A stretch of 64,000 bases of DNA, from the NCBI RefSeq assembly GCF_958979055.1, contig NC_084886.1, forward strand, positions 4,235,001-4,299,000, given 5' to 3'. Shown in pieces: positions 36,231-49,742 of this stretch. The number at the start of each line of letters is the position of its first letter. Position 1 is the stretch's first letter. The stretch comes from Alnus glutinosa (taxonomy: Eukaryota > Streptophyta > Magnoliopsida > Fagales > Betulaceae). Position numbers and translations under genes: made by a program. The notes below the pieces were generated by a model. That model saw only the letters and a program-made list of their open reading frames with translations. It ran no database searches and was not told the origin of the DNA.

Positions 36231-38314
36231 ATGATGAATATGACGACAATGTTGACGAGAGGCGTTCGAAATTTAACCGCCGTAACAAAGAGAGCTTCGT
36301 TTTACCGCTTATTTTCTTCAGCCTCGTCGTCAACCCCCTCTACGCCTCCTCCCGGCGTCGTCGTTTCGGGTGCCGCTGCTGACGTGGCCGATGTCGACGA
36401 AGAAGAAGAAGAAGCGCAGAATCTGGTGTACTCGGATGCAGCCGCTTCCTTGGCCGTCAAGCCGGCGATCCCCACTCTCCTTCAGCCACGTGTCGTCGTC
36501 TACGACGGCGTCTGCCACCTCTGCCACCGAGGTACGTGTACACTCTGTTTCAAAAAAAAAAATATTCCTCCTCCTAGGGTTTCTATTTTCCAAATGCATT
36601 TTGAAATTTGATGCTGAATTGTTGTTTTTCGGTTATTGCATTGGATTCCTGGAGTGTAGCTTCTGAGATTGAATGCAGTGATTTTAAATTAGGCGCTGAA
36701 AATTATTTTTGTGTTTAAAGGGGTGAAGTGGGTGATCGAAGCAGACAAGTATAGGAAGATCAAGTTTTGTTGCCTTCAGTCGAAGACTGCCGAGCCGTAC
36801 TTGAGGCTGTGTGGTGTGGACCGCGAGGATGTTCTCCGTCGCTTTTTATTCATCGAAGGCCCGGGCTTATATCACCAAGCATCAACCGGTTAGAACCCAC
36901 GTCCGCTTTTACATTACTTGTTCGTCTATATGATGTTTAATTCTTTCATGAAAGGATGTGTTTACAAGTGAATCTTTCGCTAAACTTGGTTGTTTGTGGA
37001 TTAAGTTTTAAACGAAAAAGAACAAAAAAAGAAAAAGAAAAAGAAAAGACGAATTAGTCTGTACTTACTGCATAGCTGCGGGTTCTTAAAGCATATTAGT
37101 CTGCAGAATATAGATTGCAATGCATGTGTTTATGTTTCTAAATCGTAACTGGTAAAAGAATGCCTATTGCAACTCCTTCTCGCTTTCTCGACTCTTATTA
37201 TCTTATATGCATATGGTTTGCGTTCAGGAGAGACTTTAAGGTCATCTCTTTCTTGTTGTTAACCGCTATTGCTCCTCCTACTTTCTTCCTTTTCTGTCCT
37301 TCTACTGTGAAAATGATAGAGACCATATAAATGAGGCTTTAAGGTCAACATGGCAAGCTATTAGGTTTCTTTAATCTTTATCAATAAACCCAATTTCTGG
37401 ATTTAAAATCAGACTGCTTTTCATTGGCTACTGGTGATTACTGTTAAGATCCTTTTAGATCTTATCGGAGGCTCTGTGCTGGGCACTGAATAGGCTTTTC
37501 TATAATGTACATAAGTTTAAAGACCCTCTGAAAAATTGGCTTGGATTTAACTTGCGAGGACTGTGTTATTCAATCTCTTGCACTGTGTCTGTTAAACATC
37601 GTCTGTGTAGATTATGCGTAATTCTTGCCAGGGATGTCTTTTACCAAGCACTTGTGTCTGAGAAATGATGAGAGAGCAAAGGAAGTATTGTTGTTCCCTG
37701 CTTGCAATTTATCTTTGAAGGTTCGGTTGATGAAAACAGTTATATTACCGGGTATTTATGGCCATTAGATTCTTGTAAATTTTCTTCTGTAATTCCAACT
37801 GATCCCATTATAAATTGTAACAGGAAACTTTATTTTGTATAAGATCCAAACTCAATTTCTTCTGTTATAGAATTTCAGTTTCAAGCTTTGATGATTTCGG
37901 AGAATTTTGTGGCTTCAATGCATGTTTAAAACAAACTTGGGAGCATCTCTCAAGAGAGCAAACTTATGAATATTTATACTGATTGTTATACATGAACATG
38001 ACTAGTGTGAATTACTATCGATTTTCTTTGTCCAGTCTACCGTTTTTAACATGAATATGCAAGTCTAATTTAGTTGATGTAATTCTGCAGCTGCCTTGAG
38101 AGTTTTGTCATACTTGCCGCTGCCTTACTCTACTTTAAGCACACTCTTGGTAGTTCCAACTCCACTGAGGGATGCTGTCTACGATCATGTTGCCAAGCGA
38201 CGCTATGACTGGTTCGGGAAGAGTGAGGATTGCTTAGTTTTGCAAGAGAAAGAGCTGCTTGAACGTTTTATTGATAGGGAAGAAATGATGGACCAGAGTA
38301 AATCAGATTTGTGA
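36231..38314 (+). CDS. DCC-family (DUF393) thiol oxidoreductase, DCC1-like, 3 exons, 230 aa
   Basis: Member of the DCC/DUF393 family, named for its conserved Asp-Cys-Cys. Exons: 36231-36531, 36721-36888, 38091-38314, phases matching. YDGVCHLC at 91-98 supplies D92, C95 and C98, the family's redox-type motif. GVKWVIEADK, FIEGPGLYH and the C-terminal block DAVYDHVAKRRYDWFGKSEDC complete the domain. Residues 1-35 are basic and Ser-rich without acids (RGVRNLTAVTKRASFYRLFSS), like a mitochondrial presequence; an acidic linker (52-62) follows. Two further in-frame ATGs come just after the first, so the exact start is open. The Arabidopsis DCC1 protein is reported mitochondrial. It is convergent with PRIN2, with 700 bases between the stop codons. 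Confidence 0.88.
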
Positions 38315-39013
38315 TTAGCTTTTTAAATGCCATCAGCCACGTTTTGTTTGTATATGCATTGGTTGATATTCTTAAGGGAACATATAAATATAATGTTGTA
38401 AATGTGGGGTGTAGCTTGGCAAAGCCTTTTTTGTCCCAAGTAGGAGTTATATTACTGGGATTACAGATGATCAGATGCTATGCAACGTAATTCAACACTT
38501 ACCTTTTGATCAATTACTACAGCTTTAAGGAATGCTCATATTTTTTGTCTCTTTCAATTAATACGCAGGATTCGTAATAGTTATTATCACTAATATGAGG
38601 AAGAGCTTTTGGAGAGTAGTTGGTGGAGAGATCCCCAATTGCATCAAATTGCAGTAGGCTCAGGATTAAGAAATATCAACAAAATTGTGATCCCTACAAA
38701 TGCTAGTCTGTGAATCAACATGGTCTCAATACTCGAACATGGGGTGGAAAATGTTTTAGATTAATGGATTGCATTCTTATTGAGAATCATAAAATGATGA
38801 GATCATACATAAAATCATTTCCACTGAGATTGAACAGCTTCTGTTGATTTGAAAATCCATTAGAGCAAAACCTGCTCAAATTTCACTCGTCATTTTCCCA
38901 TTTCTAGACATTAACATCATTATGCATATCAAAATTGGGAGAGCTCTTACAACACCCACATCGACAATACTGACAACATAAACAAAAACTTGCGGCGATT
39001 TCAGGCATTTAGC

Positions 39014-40991
39014 TTAATAGCTATCACCAGTCCACTCTTTCCAATCCTTGTCAACATGATTTTGGGCCCATTTCACTGCTGCATGAGCAGCCTCAGATCC
39101 TCCAGGCAATTCCCGTTCATTTAAAGTATCAGCCATGTCAATGAATGGTAAGACCAAGAGAGTTCCAGGACCACCGTAATGGGTGTGTAAGAACTCGCTG
39201 AATATCTGTTAAAAAAATATCATCACAGGCAACATAGTTTAGTACCAGTGTTCTTATACTAAACCTACACAAAGCAACCAAACAAGTGCATTAGCAAAGA
39301 TACTAGTTAATAGATGACCAAAAGACCATAAAAAACAGTAGGGGCGGAGCTACATGGTGGCTTGGGGGCTGAAGCCACCATGTTTTCCCCAATTTTTTTT
39401 AAAATACTCTTATAATCCTTTGAAAATTAAAATGCTAGTTCCGCCCTTGGACAACAGAATAGGCCTAAAAGTAGAGGCTGATACAACTGATTGGGTGATT
39501 GGGTGCATCTCATTACTACATTCTGTGACTAGTTTTTCCTTTTTCCTCTCTTTCTTTGTTTTATAACATTATTATCTTTCTACTTTAGGAGTGTTTGTAT
39601 GTACCTTAAATTGTTTGCAGGGCTAATTTAGACATAGTCAGATGGTTTGTTTCTTGCTTCCCCCCAAACCTTCTCTTCCCCCCTTTTTCTTATCTTCCTT
39701 TTTTCCATTGTTTGACAAAAAGGGAACATATTCTGAGAGTTACAGCGACACATGAAGTACCACAATGTTTTTGGTCCTAAACTTTAAGGGCATGCATTCC
39801 AGCCAGTAATTTATACTAGTGAGCTTCTATCAGGGAATTGAGAACTATGAAGTTCAGGGCATGCATAATTTAGGATCACTGGATCTGTGTCAAGAAAAGT
39901 GATCTCTTCAGCTACTGTCACCCGAAGGAAGACCGCTCATAATTGGGTCTCTTCTATGGGACAGACTTAATGCACAGGCAATCAAATGCAATGATGTCTT
40001 GCTAGCCACCAAGCCTCTCACACAAAGTGCAAGTCCTACACAAGGTGGCATTGTATTATTCAAACCAGGAATTTTTTTTCATTAACTCAACAAGGCTTTT
40101 AACCCAATAAGATAAAAGTAAGCAATATGAATCATTTTCTACCAAAGAAGTTTTTTGAGCAGAAACAACTACCAAAGAAAACCTTCAATAACAAAGTACT
40201 TTTTTCCCACGACCTCTTACCAACTAATTTTAGGGCTCTAGAACCATGAGATAATGATTCCCTTGTACAACATGAAGCAGAAAGTGAAGGGCATTGAGAA
40301 ACCTAATATTTCATGACAAAGAATCGCGTACTATATCACATCTTATCAGGCTTAACATCTAGTCCAGCAACACAAAAATCCTCTCTTTACGCACACTCAT
40401 GCACAAAAGCATAGCAAGCGTAAAGTAATTGTATAAATAATTTGTAGGCAATAGAAGAGAGAGTACCCCAGCGCAGATTTCCACGACTTCTTCAACTGAA
40501 TCTCCACATATATCTTTCTTAACAAGCTTCTCGTGGAGATGGGTCCTAAATTTTAACGTCTCCTGAACCCAATTTTAATTTTTTATAACAAAAACTCTCA
40601 GATTGATACTTTGGCCGAAGAAGCTAAAAACATATTAAAAGTAACAAACAAGCTTAAATAATAGAGAAAATAGTTATTGAACACAACGTTTATGCACGTA
40701 AAACGAAGAGAGACTTACGGCATCAGCGAATTCGGGAATTGGGTCGGGAAATTTGTATTCGGCTGCTCTGCAAATCTGCTTGGTGAAGGAGGAGAGTGAA
40801 AGTGGTATGCTTTGTGCTTTTTTGCTTAATGAAGGAAACGAATAAGAGCATTTGAATCTAATATCACTCGGACGATTGTACGAAAATGGTGCTGAGCCCA
40901 AACTAACAACATAAGAAGAAGAAGAAGGAAAGAAAGGTGAGGGTGAGTGACATGTTGTCGTTGAAGGAGCTATGCCTGTTCTCAAAGCCAT
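39014..40991 (-). CDS. PRIN2: PRIN2, plastid redox-insensitive 2, 3 exons, 186 aa
   Basis: Small plastid nucleoid protein needed for full activity of the plastid-encoded RNA polymerase and for redox-linked signalling to the nucleus. Exons: 40991-40719, 40562-40467, 39205-39014, all in phase. The N-terminus (MALRTGIAPSTTTCHS...) is Ser/Thr-rich and acid-poor for the first 42 residues, a typical transit peptide. The conserved part starts CRAAEYKFPDPIPEFADA, then KDICGDSVEEVVEICAG, then YGGPGTLLVLPFIDMADTLN and WAQNHVDKDWKEWTGD. C74, just before RAAEYKFPDP, sits where I recall the redox-active cysteine of the Arabidopsis protein. The open frame runs further upstream but without another ATG. It lies on the same strand as Pol lambda, 881 bases downstream of it, and the two are neighbours in Arabidopsis too. 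Confidence 0.95.
39339..39449 (+). mobile_element. hAT-type MITE in PRIN2 intron, 111 bp
   Basis: Ends TAGGGGCGGAGCTA and, read inward from the right, CAAGGGCGGAACTA. Flanks AAAAACAG (39331-39338) and GACAACAG (39450-39457) agree at 6 of 8 positions. The GGGCGG ends resemble the MITE at 49845-50055. Confidence 0.65.
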
Positions 40992-41040
40992 CTCTTTTTC
41001 TCCCTTATCCAACTCCTCTTCCACTCTGTCGCTTAAACCC

Positions 41041-41872
41041 CGGAAAGAGGGTTTTTAAAGCGTAGGTTAAAATATTATTTTCACTCTTTTGCTATCAATT
41101 TTTTTTTTTAACATAAAAATGCACTTTTCAGAAAACATTTACGAAGCGAAATAATTTTAAAAACAACGTACAAAACAAATTCCCCAAAACAAAACACAAT
41201 ACAATTTTTTAGAAAAAACTTTCAACATCTTGAAAAAATTGAGGCACCTGTAAAGCCACCTCAATGGAAAAAAGGGGCGGCCACACAGCCACGCCAATTG
41301 AACAAAGGCAGTTGTTCAATTACCTCAACAAAAATATCCTTAAAAATCGAGGAAAAAAGAGAGGAAGCAATGGATCTTGTAACCCATGGCGGTTGTTGCC
41401 GTAGGTCTGTCAAGACTTCTTTTTGATTTTTTAATTTTATTTTTTATTAAGGGTATTTTTGTCTTTAGGGGACAGCAAATATTTCATAATTTAGAGAAAA
41501 TATTGATGCAATCTTCAGTTCAGTATTAGAAATTGAATGTTAGTTCGAGGGATACGTGTTTTTCCCAAAAAGGCAAGTTTATATTTTCTCAAAATAAGTA
41601 TGTTCGTTTACATTATGGTTTTAGTGTGTAGAATATCGTGCAGTGGAAAGTGGGAATCAAAGCCCAAGCTCAACTTTAACAAACACCACTCTATGTCCTT
41701 GGACCCATTGTTTGCACTTTGCATTACATAGCTTACAAGGCTAGCATACCATTCCATTATATAATGTATCACAGGGAAAACATGCCACAACTTTCTCTCT
41801 CCAAGGAAACAAAAATGTGAAGTCTGGGAGCTCCTCCTACGTACAGCAAGCTCATACAAAATTGTTTACAGT
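41041..41872. other. Spacer between POLL stop and PRIN2 start
   Basis: Holds the presumed PRIN2 promoter and the Pol lambda 3' UTR on the minus strand. AT-rich, with a short region near 41230-41340 where CACCTCAATGG / CAATTGAAC-like strings repeat. No other gene is supported. Confidence 0.5.
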
Positions 41873-44800
41873 TCACAGATTCCTTTCATGTGCTTCAAGC
41901 CAAGGAAATCCCAGGAAATCAAACACCTCCTTCTCTGTGTTAAATTTCAAACTTGCAGTGGCTCTTGTGCCCTGCAATGGAACCATGCATGCTAATGCTA
42001 AATGAACCATGAAAAACAAGAATGATGTCTAGAGCAAACACCTAAAAACCGAAGTCATTACCCGTTTACCGCCTGTACTGTAAGTAGCTGGAAACAGCCC
42101 TGTATCATCAAGCCGGAATCCTTTAGATTCTGCCAGCAATCTCAACCTGCACAAATGTCAAGTAAAGTAGTATAAACTTTTACTCAACGGAAGATAGTTT
42201 TAAATTTCTTCAAGAAAATAAAATTTCAGGAACGATCCATTTGTCCGTCATAAATATTGTACAACCGTAATGAAGACATTTTAAAAGTGGTGCAAATATA
42301 GTACACTAAAAGCAAATCAATTTGGTACGAGATAAAAGAAGCTACAAGGAATGGTTCTGGAAAATTCAGCACCATTCTGTACGTTAGCAGCAAAGGAAAG
42401 ATTGTCAGTACTCTTGAACAAAGCTAGTTGCTCGTTTCCCTCTATAGTATGCTGCTTTCCAAGATATGTTGGTTCAGCAAATCTTGTTCATAACCATGAG
42501 GAGTTGTGTTATTGAACAGCAGTGCAACACTTCTTCCAATACTAAATGTTTGTAACAAACGCATTGTCCTCATTCTATGTTTTTTAAGCCTATAAAATAC
42601 TATCCAGAAAGATTTTCTGTTAACTTCTTTTGTTTCTATGAGAGGCAAACACTTCGTGAGCTTGAAAATTTATTGAACTACAGACTTCAATAGTTGGAAA
42701 GGAGAACGTACCTCCTATTTAATACATCATTCCCTGTCCAAGCTATTAATCCAAATGCATATATGTCCCTTGGGAAAACCTACAGAAACAGAATATAGAC
42801 ATTGAAGTATCAGGAAATCAATCTCATGTATTTTTGCAATTCTAAACAAAACAATTAAAACCTGTATAGGATTAAAGGTGGCCAATTAAACATGTAAACA
42901 AGAAGTTAACTACAAGAATTAACCTGAAAACAAACTTGTGGAGGGGTGTTAAAGAAATGGAAAAAGGATTGAAGAAGGCTTCTTCCCCTCATGTAGTTGG
43001 GGGCTAAAAAAAATAAATTCAGATAATTCTCTTCCACAACTGGTCAATGATTCCCCTGGTGGGCATATGAATAAATAACCAATACAAATATGAGTGCAGG
43101 TGTTCCTTCTGGTAAATTTGTCTGAAATTTAGGAAACCATCAAGTACCTTTAAATCAATGCGGTGGCGCAGCTCACGTCCAGGATATGTGCAAAGACCGA
43201 AGTATGTGTCAACACCAGAATCAGTACCCTGTGCACGATATTCCGCAAAGAAGCTAAAGGAGCATATCACAGCAAGTCTGAAACATAAAAGCATACATGC
43301 ATGACAGACAAGTGGAAGGAAACAACTTAAAATACAAATAAGTCTACTGCAAAATGATTCTTTTCTTTTTTCTTTTTTTTCCTTTTTGTAATTTTAGTTT
43401 ACAAATGACAGGTAGAATTTGAAGTTCTTTCACTTTTACTTCTTTTAAGTCTTCTTTGTAACCAAAGAGAAATGCTTTTTTTTTCCTAACATGCAGACCA
43501 GAAACTACACTGGGAGCCCTGAAACAGAAACAAGAACCAAAACAAACAATGTTCCTATGACTCAAAACACAATATTTCATAAGGAAGACAGACTTTGATA
43601 CAATGTTCATAAACCAATAATCCTAAAAGCTTAAGCTTATGGGAATTAAGCCCAACAAGGATATCAAACTAATACACACTAACCAAAGAAGGTTCAAACT
43701 ACCGTGATAACCACAAATCAAGAGGTGCATCACCATAATTAGTCAATTTTCGCTGTTTTGCAGTGTTTGAAAAACCAATAAATGATTAATTAATGGCATT
43801 GCATAATTTTTGCAAGAATTCAAGATCAAAAAACTTAAATGTTGACTCTCAGTCAAGTGCAGCCATCAAAATGTACTGACCATCACAAGGATATCATTTC
43901 CTGTAATTGCAGAATCCAGTTTGTGGAAACTCATAACTCTCAATGTTAATATATTTAAAAAAAAAATAACAATATGCTACATGAGGTGAAAAAAATAATA
44001 AAGAGAAGGCATCTGAAAGGTAGGTACCCCTTAAACAGTGAAAAAAGCATACAAGGAATAAGAAAGCTGTGTGAAGGAAAAATCAAACAGAAAGAAAGAA
44101 AATATTACCTCCTTACTGTGAGTACTGAAAACCAAATCCTCTCTCAAGAACTTCATATCCTTTAAACGACTTACATATTTTGATAAAAAACCGTTATGAC
44201 TGTAAGTACGGAGCAAATTAACACAGCATTTCAGAAATAATACCACACATATGACTGTTAGAAAGCAGGAAGAAACTTTAAGTAATAAAAGAATGTGACA
44301 CTGTTACAGGGGTGGCAGAAAACGAATATGATAATATCAAAGAAACATGCCATCAACAAGTTGTATCCATCAAAATAAAAGGCATGTTAATGAATTGGAA
44401 CACAAAGTAGTAAAAACTCCAGCAATCAATGTCAATGAAATTTTGCTTTTTGCCAGGTATTAAGAGATAAGGACACTCATAGAATCTTTTATGTCTCTAG
44501 AAAAACTGTGCTGGAACTTGGAGGAATATCGTAATACAATCTATTCTTTTGGGTAGCAAGATTGGCCAGGTATATGGTGGATAGTCAAGAGCAAATTGGG
44601 TCCATGAAAAAACGTCCTAGATTTCTTCGACCATCTTTTTTTAGAAAAAAATTGATAAATTTCTTCTACTATTTTCATTTATATTTCATTTTCTCAGGGG
44701 AAGAAAAATGTATTAGAAAGAAAAAAGCAGAATTCAGGAGAGAATCAAAATATTGACCCGAAGCAACCTGATCTCCTCTAGGATCAAGACAAATAGACAA

Positions 44801-47145
44801 TATAAATGAAACAAAAATATCAGGTACATGACACACTAAGAGAAGAAGGAATGTTGAACCTCTTTCCATCGGGATGTGTAATTATAATGTCCAAATCCCC
44901 ACAGGAAGCTTTTCCACGTCTAAATGATCCTCCACATACGATAATTACCTTAAAGACAGACATCAAAATAGTAGAATAAACCATATACAAAAATGAATCA
45001 CTAATGCTAGAATTATAAACAAGGCTTGTGCCTTGAGGTTTGGCTGTCAACGAATTATATCAAGATCCACATCTGATCAAATAGCAATGATAAACCCGAA
45101 TTAAATTCAGCATATCATCAATTCATCCCACAATGTCGGCTCATATTAACCAAATAAATTTATAATGCTAGATACACAGAGAATAAATTACATTTATTCC
45201 TAACAGCATATTCAGCTGGAAATAATTTGCTCCAAAGAAAAAGTTATAGGGCTCACCCCAGGCAAAATATCCTCCCCAACTTTCTGAAGAAGCTCCTCCA
45301 TCTCTTGAACCTGAATCAGAAATAGCATAAAAATATCCAAGGTGAAGTAGATCCAGAATTTTTGGATTACCAATGCAAAATTCCAAGCATGAAGATCAGA
45401 CCTCATGGCGTGGAATCCTATGCTTGATATCTTGAAAATATTTCAACCCAATTCTTTGTGAATTCGTTAACAATTCCTCATTCTGCAGATCATCTAGTGT
45501 ACGATATCCTTTCTCATATAGTTTAAGAGCAGTGGCTGGACCAATCCCCCAAACTTCGCCGAATAAGTTGATTGTTCGTACCTGCAAATAGTAATGCAGT
45601 TGAAAGAAACCCACTCCCAATCGGAGTCTACTGTCTCTATCGCGAGTAATTTTCATAGTTACTTATTTTATTTAAAACATTAAAAGAATTGAATAAGTAA
45701 GATTTTAAATCAAAACAAAAGAAAATAATCAAGACATAACAAAACTTAGACCTTCAAAAGCAAGAAGAATTTAAAGATCCACATCCTTCTAGCTTTATAT
45801 TATTCTAAGATTTCAATGAAAACTACATAATGCCAAAAGAGAAGCCTCATAATCTAAAACCATCATGAAAATTAATTAAGAGCATAATATATTTAATCAT
45901 TGTCATCCAAAGACTATATTCAAGAAAACAAGTCCAAATTAGAGGAAAATGTAATAAAGGAATTCCAATAAAAACCTACACAAAAAGGTGGTAACAAGAA
46001 AAAAGATACTCAACAATCAGAAAATAGTGTAAATACCCCACTCTTTTGATGAACAAAAGTTTGTAAAATGACTGCCTTTAGCACTACATGATAGTAAAAC
46101 TTTAGTTCTACTGAGAACCTTTGCAACACCTTTTCATCTCTTTCAAAGTGCTCCAGCTTGGATAACTTTCCAGTTGTCACTATCTCCTGGATCTGCAAGT
46201 AATTACAAATCGCTTCTGTAAACTTTAGATGAAATAATTTAACACCATACTTGCACCAGAAAAATGCATACATTTACAGCATATGTTTCTCTAAATTCTG
46301 CTTGCAACGTGTAAGGATCAACAACTAATATTGCAAGATTTGAGCTTCGAGATCGGAATCAATACATCACCACATTAGTCTTCAATGTGTGAAGTGCAAA
46401 TCATAGCTAAGTTCTACATAGAAGACTATAAGTCAACTAAGCAAGTGACAATATCATGATGAGACTCATAACTCAGCAGACACATTTCCTGGTGAGTCAT
46501 AATCATATATACAACATTCAAAGAGGCAAATAGTAAAATTAATAATAATCTACCCTATTAGTCCCACTTAAAAGGGTGACAAGAAGTAACTAAGAAACTA
46601 GTCAGCTGTACTATTCTGGGAATAGAGATGTTTACCATTTGTATAGAATTCATACCATCAGGAACTTGAGATGAAAAAGTCAACTTTAAAAGACAAGCCA
46701 AGTAATCAACCAAGGAAATTAATGCAGGACACCCAAACAAGATGGTGTTCACTTACATGATCTTGCAATGACTTTCCAATCGAGGGTAGGTCTTTGACCT
46801 GGTTTGCACTTTCAATTTTGAAGGGCAACTTCTCAATAACTAGGATAGCCTTGTGGTAGCTAAATGACCTCCGGTCATCACCCAACGCTTTCATAAGCAA
46901 TAACCACAAGACATCGGATCACCAAGAGAGCAAAGAAGAAGACAACCAATAATACAGAATTTTATTTCACCTCGATATATGTCAATAAGCTTTCCAAATA
47001 TCTCGGTTATATTCTTGTTTAAATCAGGAGGACTATACAGCAAGGATGCCTGCAATGCTCCAATCTGTTTACAAGTAGTAATAGTATTCAGCTGCAAGGA
47101 AAACTAAAGCATAAATTCTATATAAAATAAATAAACAAATAAAAC

Positions 47146-47199
<54 letters not shown>

Positions 47200-48908
47200 T
47201 TAGTAATAACATATAATTTATCATCCCCACTCCCAAAATATCCATGCTTGCGTGCTGTGGCTACAAAATTTTCAATAGAAAGTTTCAGGAATTTATCTGA
47301 ATTAATGGCTACTGAATCTTACGTCCTTATTCAAAGCATCAGGGCTGTTTGGACAGGTATTTGCTGGGCTTATACTCTGGGGTGACTCATCAGAACCTCC
47401 GAGAATACTTGGTTCCCCATATAGAGCATTACTCTTTGCATCTTCTTTGCTTTCTGCATTCGTTTTTTTTGAATCTTCAGGAGAGGGTTTGATCTTTTTG
47501 CTATTCAATGGTTCTTCATAGCCAGAAGTGTTTTCGTTGGCTTCTTTAGGAACTAAAGATTTGTCTGGTCTGTTATCTCCTTCCGGGTCCACTTTTAGAC
47601 TGTACGAATCCTCAGAGACCTTTTCTCCTAATCTCAAGCTATCCTCCAGCCATTGATAAAGGAGAACCCTCTGCAACAAGCGTAGCACCATCACAACTTT
47701 AAACAGCATAGTAAGAAAATGAAAAATATTTAAATATGCATTTCAAAGCTGAATATGATATATGAGAACTACAATCTAACACTAATAGAAGCATATAATC
47801 TATCACAAGTTACTGTACAGGATAAAATGATGAAATTTTGCTGGCCGACATGAATTTGATGGAATGAAAGACGTACCAAGTTTTCTCAAGAAACAAAATC
47901 AAAATCAATTATCTGAAACTAAATCTTAGAGGAGTCCCATACAGTTGAATAACGAAAGCTACATACTTGGTCTATATCTAACTAGGTTTTCTTGCCCCGG
48001 CGAGTCCTTTATAAATCTAGATTGCTCAAAATCAGCCTCTGAGAATTTTTAGGGAAGCACACTAGGAGTAGCTTTAAGGGTAGCATCCTGGACAGTGGAC
48101 ATTGAAGACCCTCCGAAAATTCGGGTTGGTCAATAAACTCGATTAAACAAGAATCAACATAAGAAAGCATCAAGGTCAAGCACACCCCCTTAATTACAAT
48201 CCTTGCCAGCTGCTATGGGTATCAAGCATTCAGCACCCCAAAATTAGCCGCTAAATTGCTAATATAAGCCTTCTCCTACCAATTAATATTCGAGGCAAGA
48301 CACAGTATATAATGCATCCAACTGCAATTCACCAACATTAACTAACAAAATCTGAAATTCAATGACAAAACTTTAAATAATAATAATAAAAAAATACTTA
48401 ATTTCACTAACTTGTATCCCTCAGAGTTCACAGAAGGTTTCATGTCAAACTTGTAACCAAGACCGTGATTCATTCAAACGATGCAACATGAAAGTTGTAA
48501 ACCATGATGCAAAATTGAGTAACGCGTAAATAGAGAGATAGAACGAGAGACTCACTCCCTTAAAGCGTGCCAAGCGTTCAGTGCCCACTTGTTTGAGAAG
48601 GGCCTCTGAGTTCATAGCAAACACATTAGTGACCCTTTTGGACAGGCGCTCTTCTATTTCAGCCCCCATTTGCACCAGCTTCTGCTTCCAAATCTTTAAC
48701 GTTCCCAAAAAGACAAAGAGTAAAATGAGATTCATATACAAAACGAGCTTTAAGCAGGTGGGGACGTGACAAAATTACAGGGTGGTGAAAATGAAACCTG
48801 TAATCGGCGAGCCTGAACACCGTTTTCGACAAAGAAAACGACCAGTCCTGCGAACATCCCATGTGGGTCTGGAGGGGGAGTTCGGTTTTTGGTTGGCTTT
48901 GGCGCCAT
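41873..48908 (-). CDS. POLL: DNA polymerase lambda (family X), 14 exons, 538 aa
   Basis: Nuclear gap-filling polymerase with dRP-lyase activity, used in base excision repair and end joining. Exons: 48908-48798, 48693-48556, 47670-47323, 47049-46971, 46887-46757, 46192-46130, 45581-45402, 45310-45257, 44948-44860, 44199-44109, 43228-43148, 42779-42712, 42146-42062, 41971-41873; every phase joins. Residues 10-100 form the BRCT domain ([20 protein letters not shown] ... YQWLEDSL), then a Ser/Pro/Lys-rich linker. The 8-kDa and fingers regions carry [12 protein letters not shown] and [18 protein letters not shown]. The palm has GGSFRRGK (374-381) and metal ligands D386, D388 and D453 (RIDLK). The end is [14 protein letters not shown]. 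Length fits the plant enzyme (about 530). Plants have this single family X polymerase. An AAT microsatellite lies in intron 3. Confidence 0.96.
47145..47199 (+). repeat. AAT trinucleotide microsatellite
   Basis: About 18 tandem AAT units in the third intron of the Pol lambda gene; likely variable in length between individuals. Confidence 0.9.
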
Positions 48909-49069
48909 TGAGTCTGCTTTTGCCACTCGGCGTTTTCGTTCTTCTTCTACAAGATTTGCCAGGTGACTTTTCTAACCGAATGAGGAAGCGTTTTGCCACG
49001 CCAGGGGTTTTAAAGTCGGATGAATCGTAAGCTCGATGTAAGACACGCGTCCACAATTTGTGCAATTAG

Positions 49070-49742
49070 ATTTATAATTTTTTGTCGTTAATTTTTTTAT
49101 TTTTTTATAACAAAAATCACAAGCAATTTCAATTATAATCATTGTGTCTTAGGTATATATACAATGCCAATGTCATTCGCGACACTCTTTTTTTTAGCCG
49201 TGAAAAATTACTATTGAATTTTGGATTAAATAATAATTTTTATTGTTTCATGAAGTGTGCATATAATATTTCTCCTTCATTAATATCCGATAGTTAACTG
49301 GTTATCTTTAAATTTATATCTTGTTACCTTGTATGGTATCTCGGAGAAATTACATTTACTCCTTAAATCACCACTCTTTATTTGCAATGTTCTAAAAAAT
49401 TAAAAAATTTGTAATATGGAGAGGTGTTTTAACATCTCTTCTATTATCTTCAACAGATTATTTATTATCTTTTCTACTTTATTTTTTTTTATTTTTTTTT
49501 AATATTCTTACCCAATGTGACTTATTGGGGCGCAAGAGATAAGAGAGAAGAAGAGAAAAAAATATTAAAGAAATGATATAATGTGCTAAAGTGAATTCCA
49601 ATATTTTACTATTCATTATGCACCAAATGTATTTTTAGCCTCTAACTAATATGCTAAAGGTGAAAAAGTACAATATTAGCTAAATTTAGCTAATATGGAC
49701 ATTTTTATTTATTTTTTATTTATTTTTTATGTAAAATGTCTG
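49070..49742. other. AT-rich spacer, Pol lambda / RH22 divergent region
   Basis: Pol lambda and RH22 are transcribed away from each other, and this stretch with the LINE tail next to it separates them. No gene is seen. The sequence is AT-rich with TTTTTATTT repeats near 49700. Confidence 0.5.

Noticed and set aside
47145-47199. CRISPR-like or tandem functional array
   Set aside because: Simple AAT microsatellite in an intron of a plant gene.
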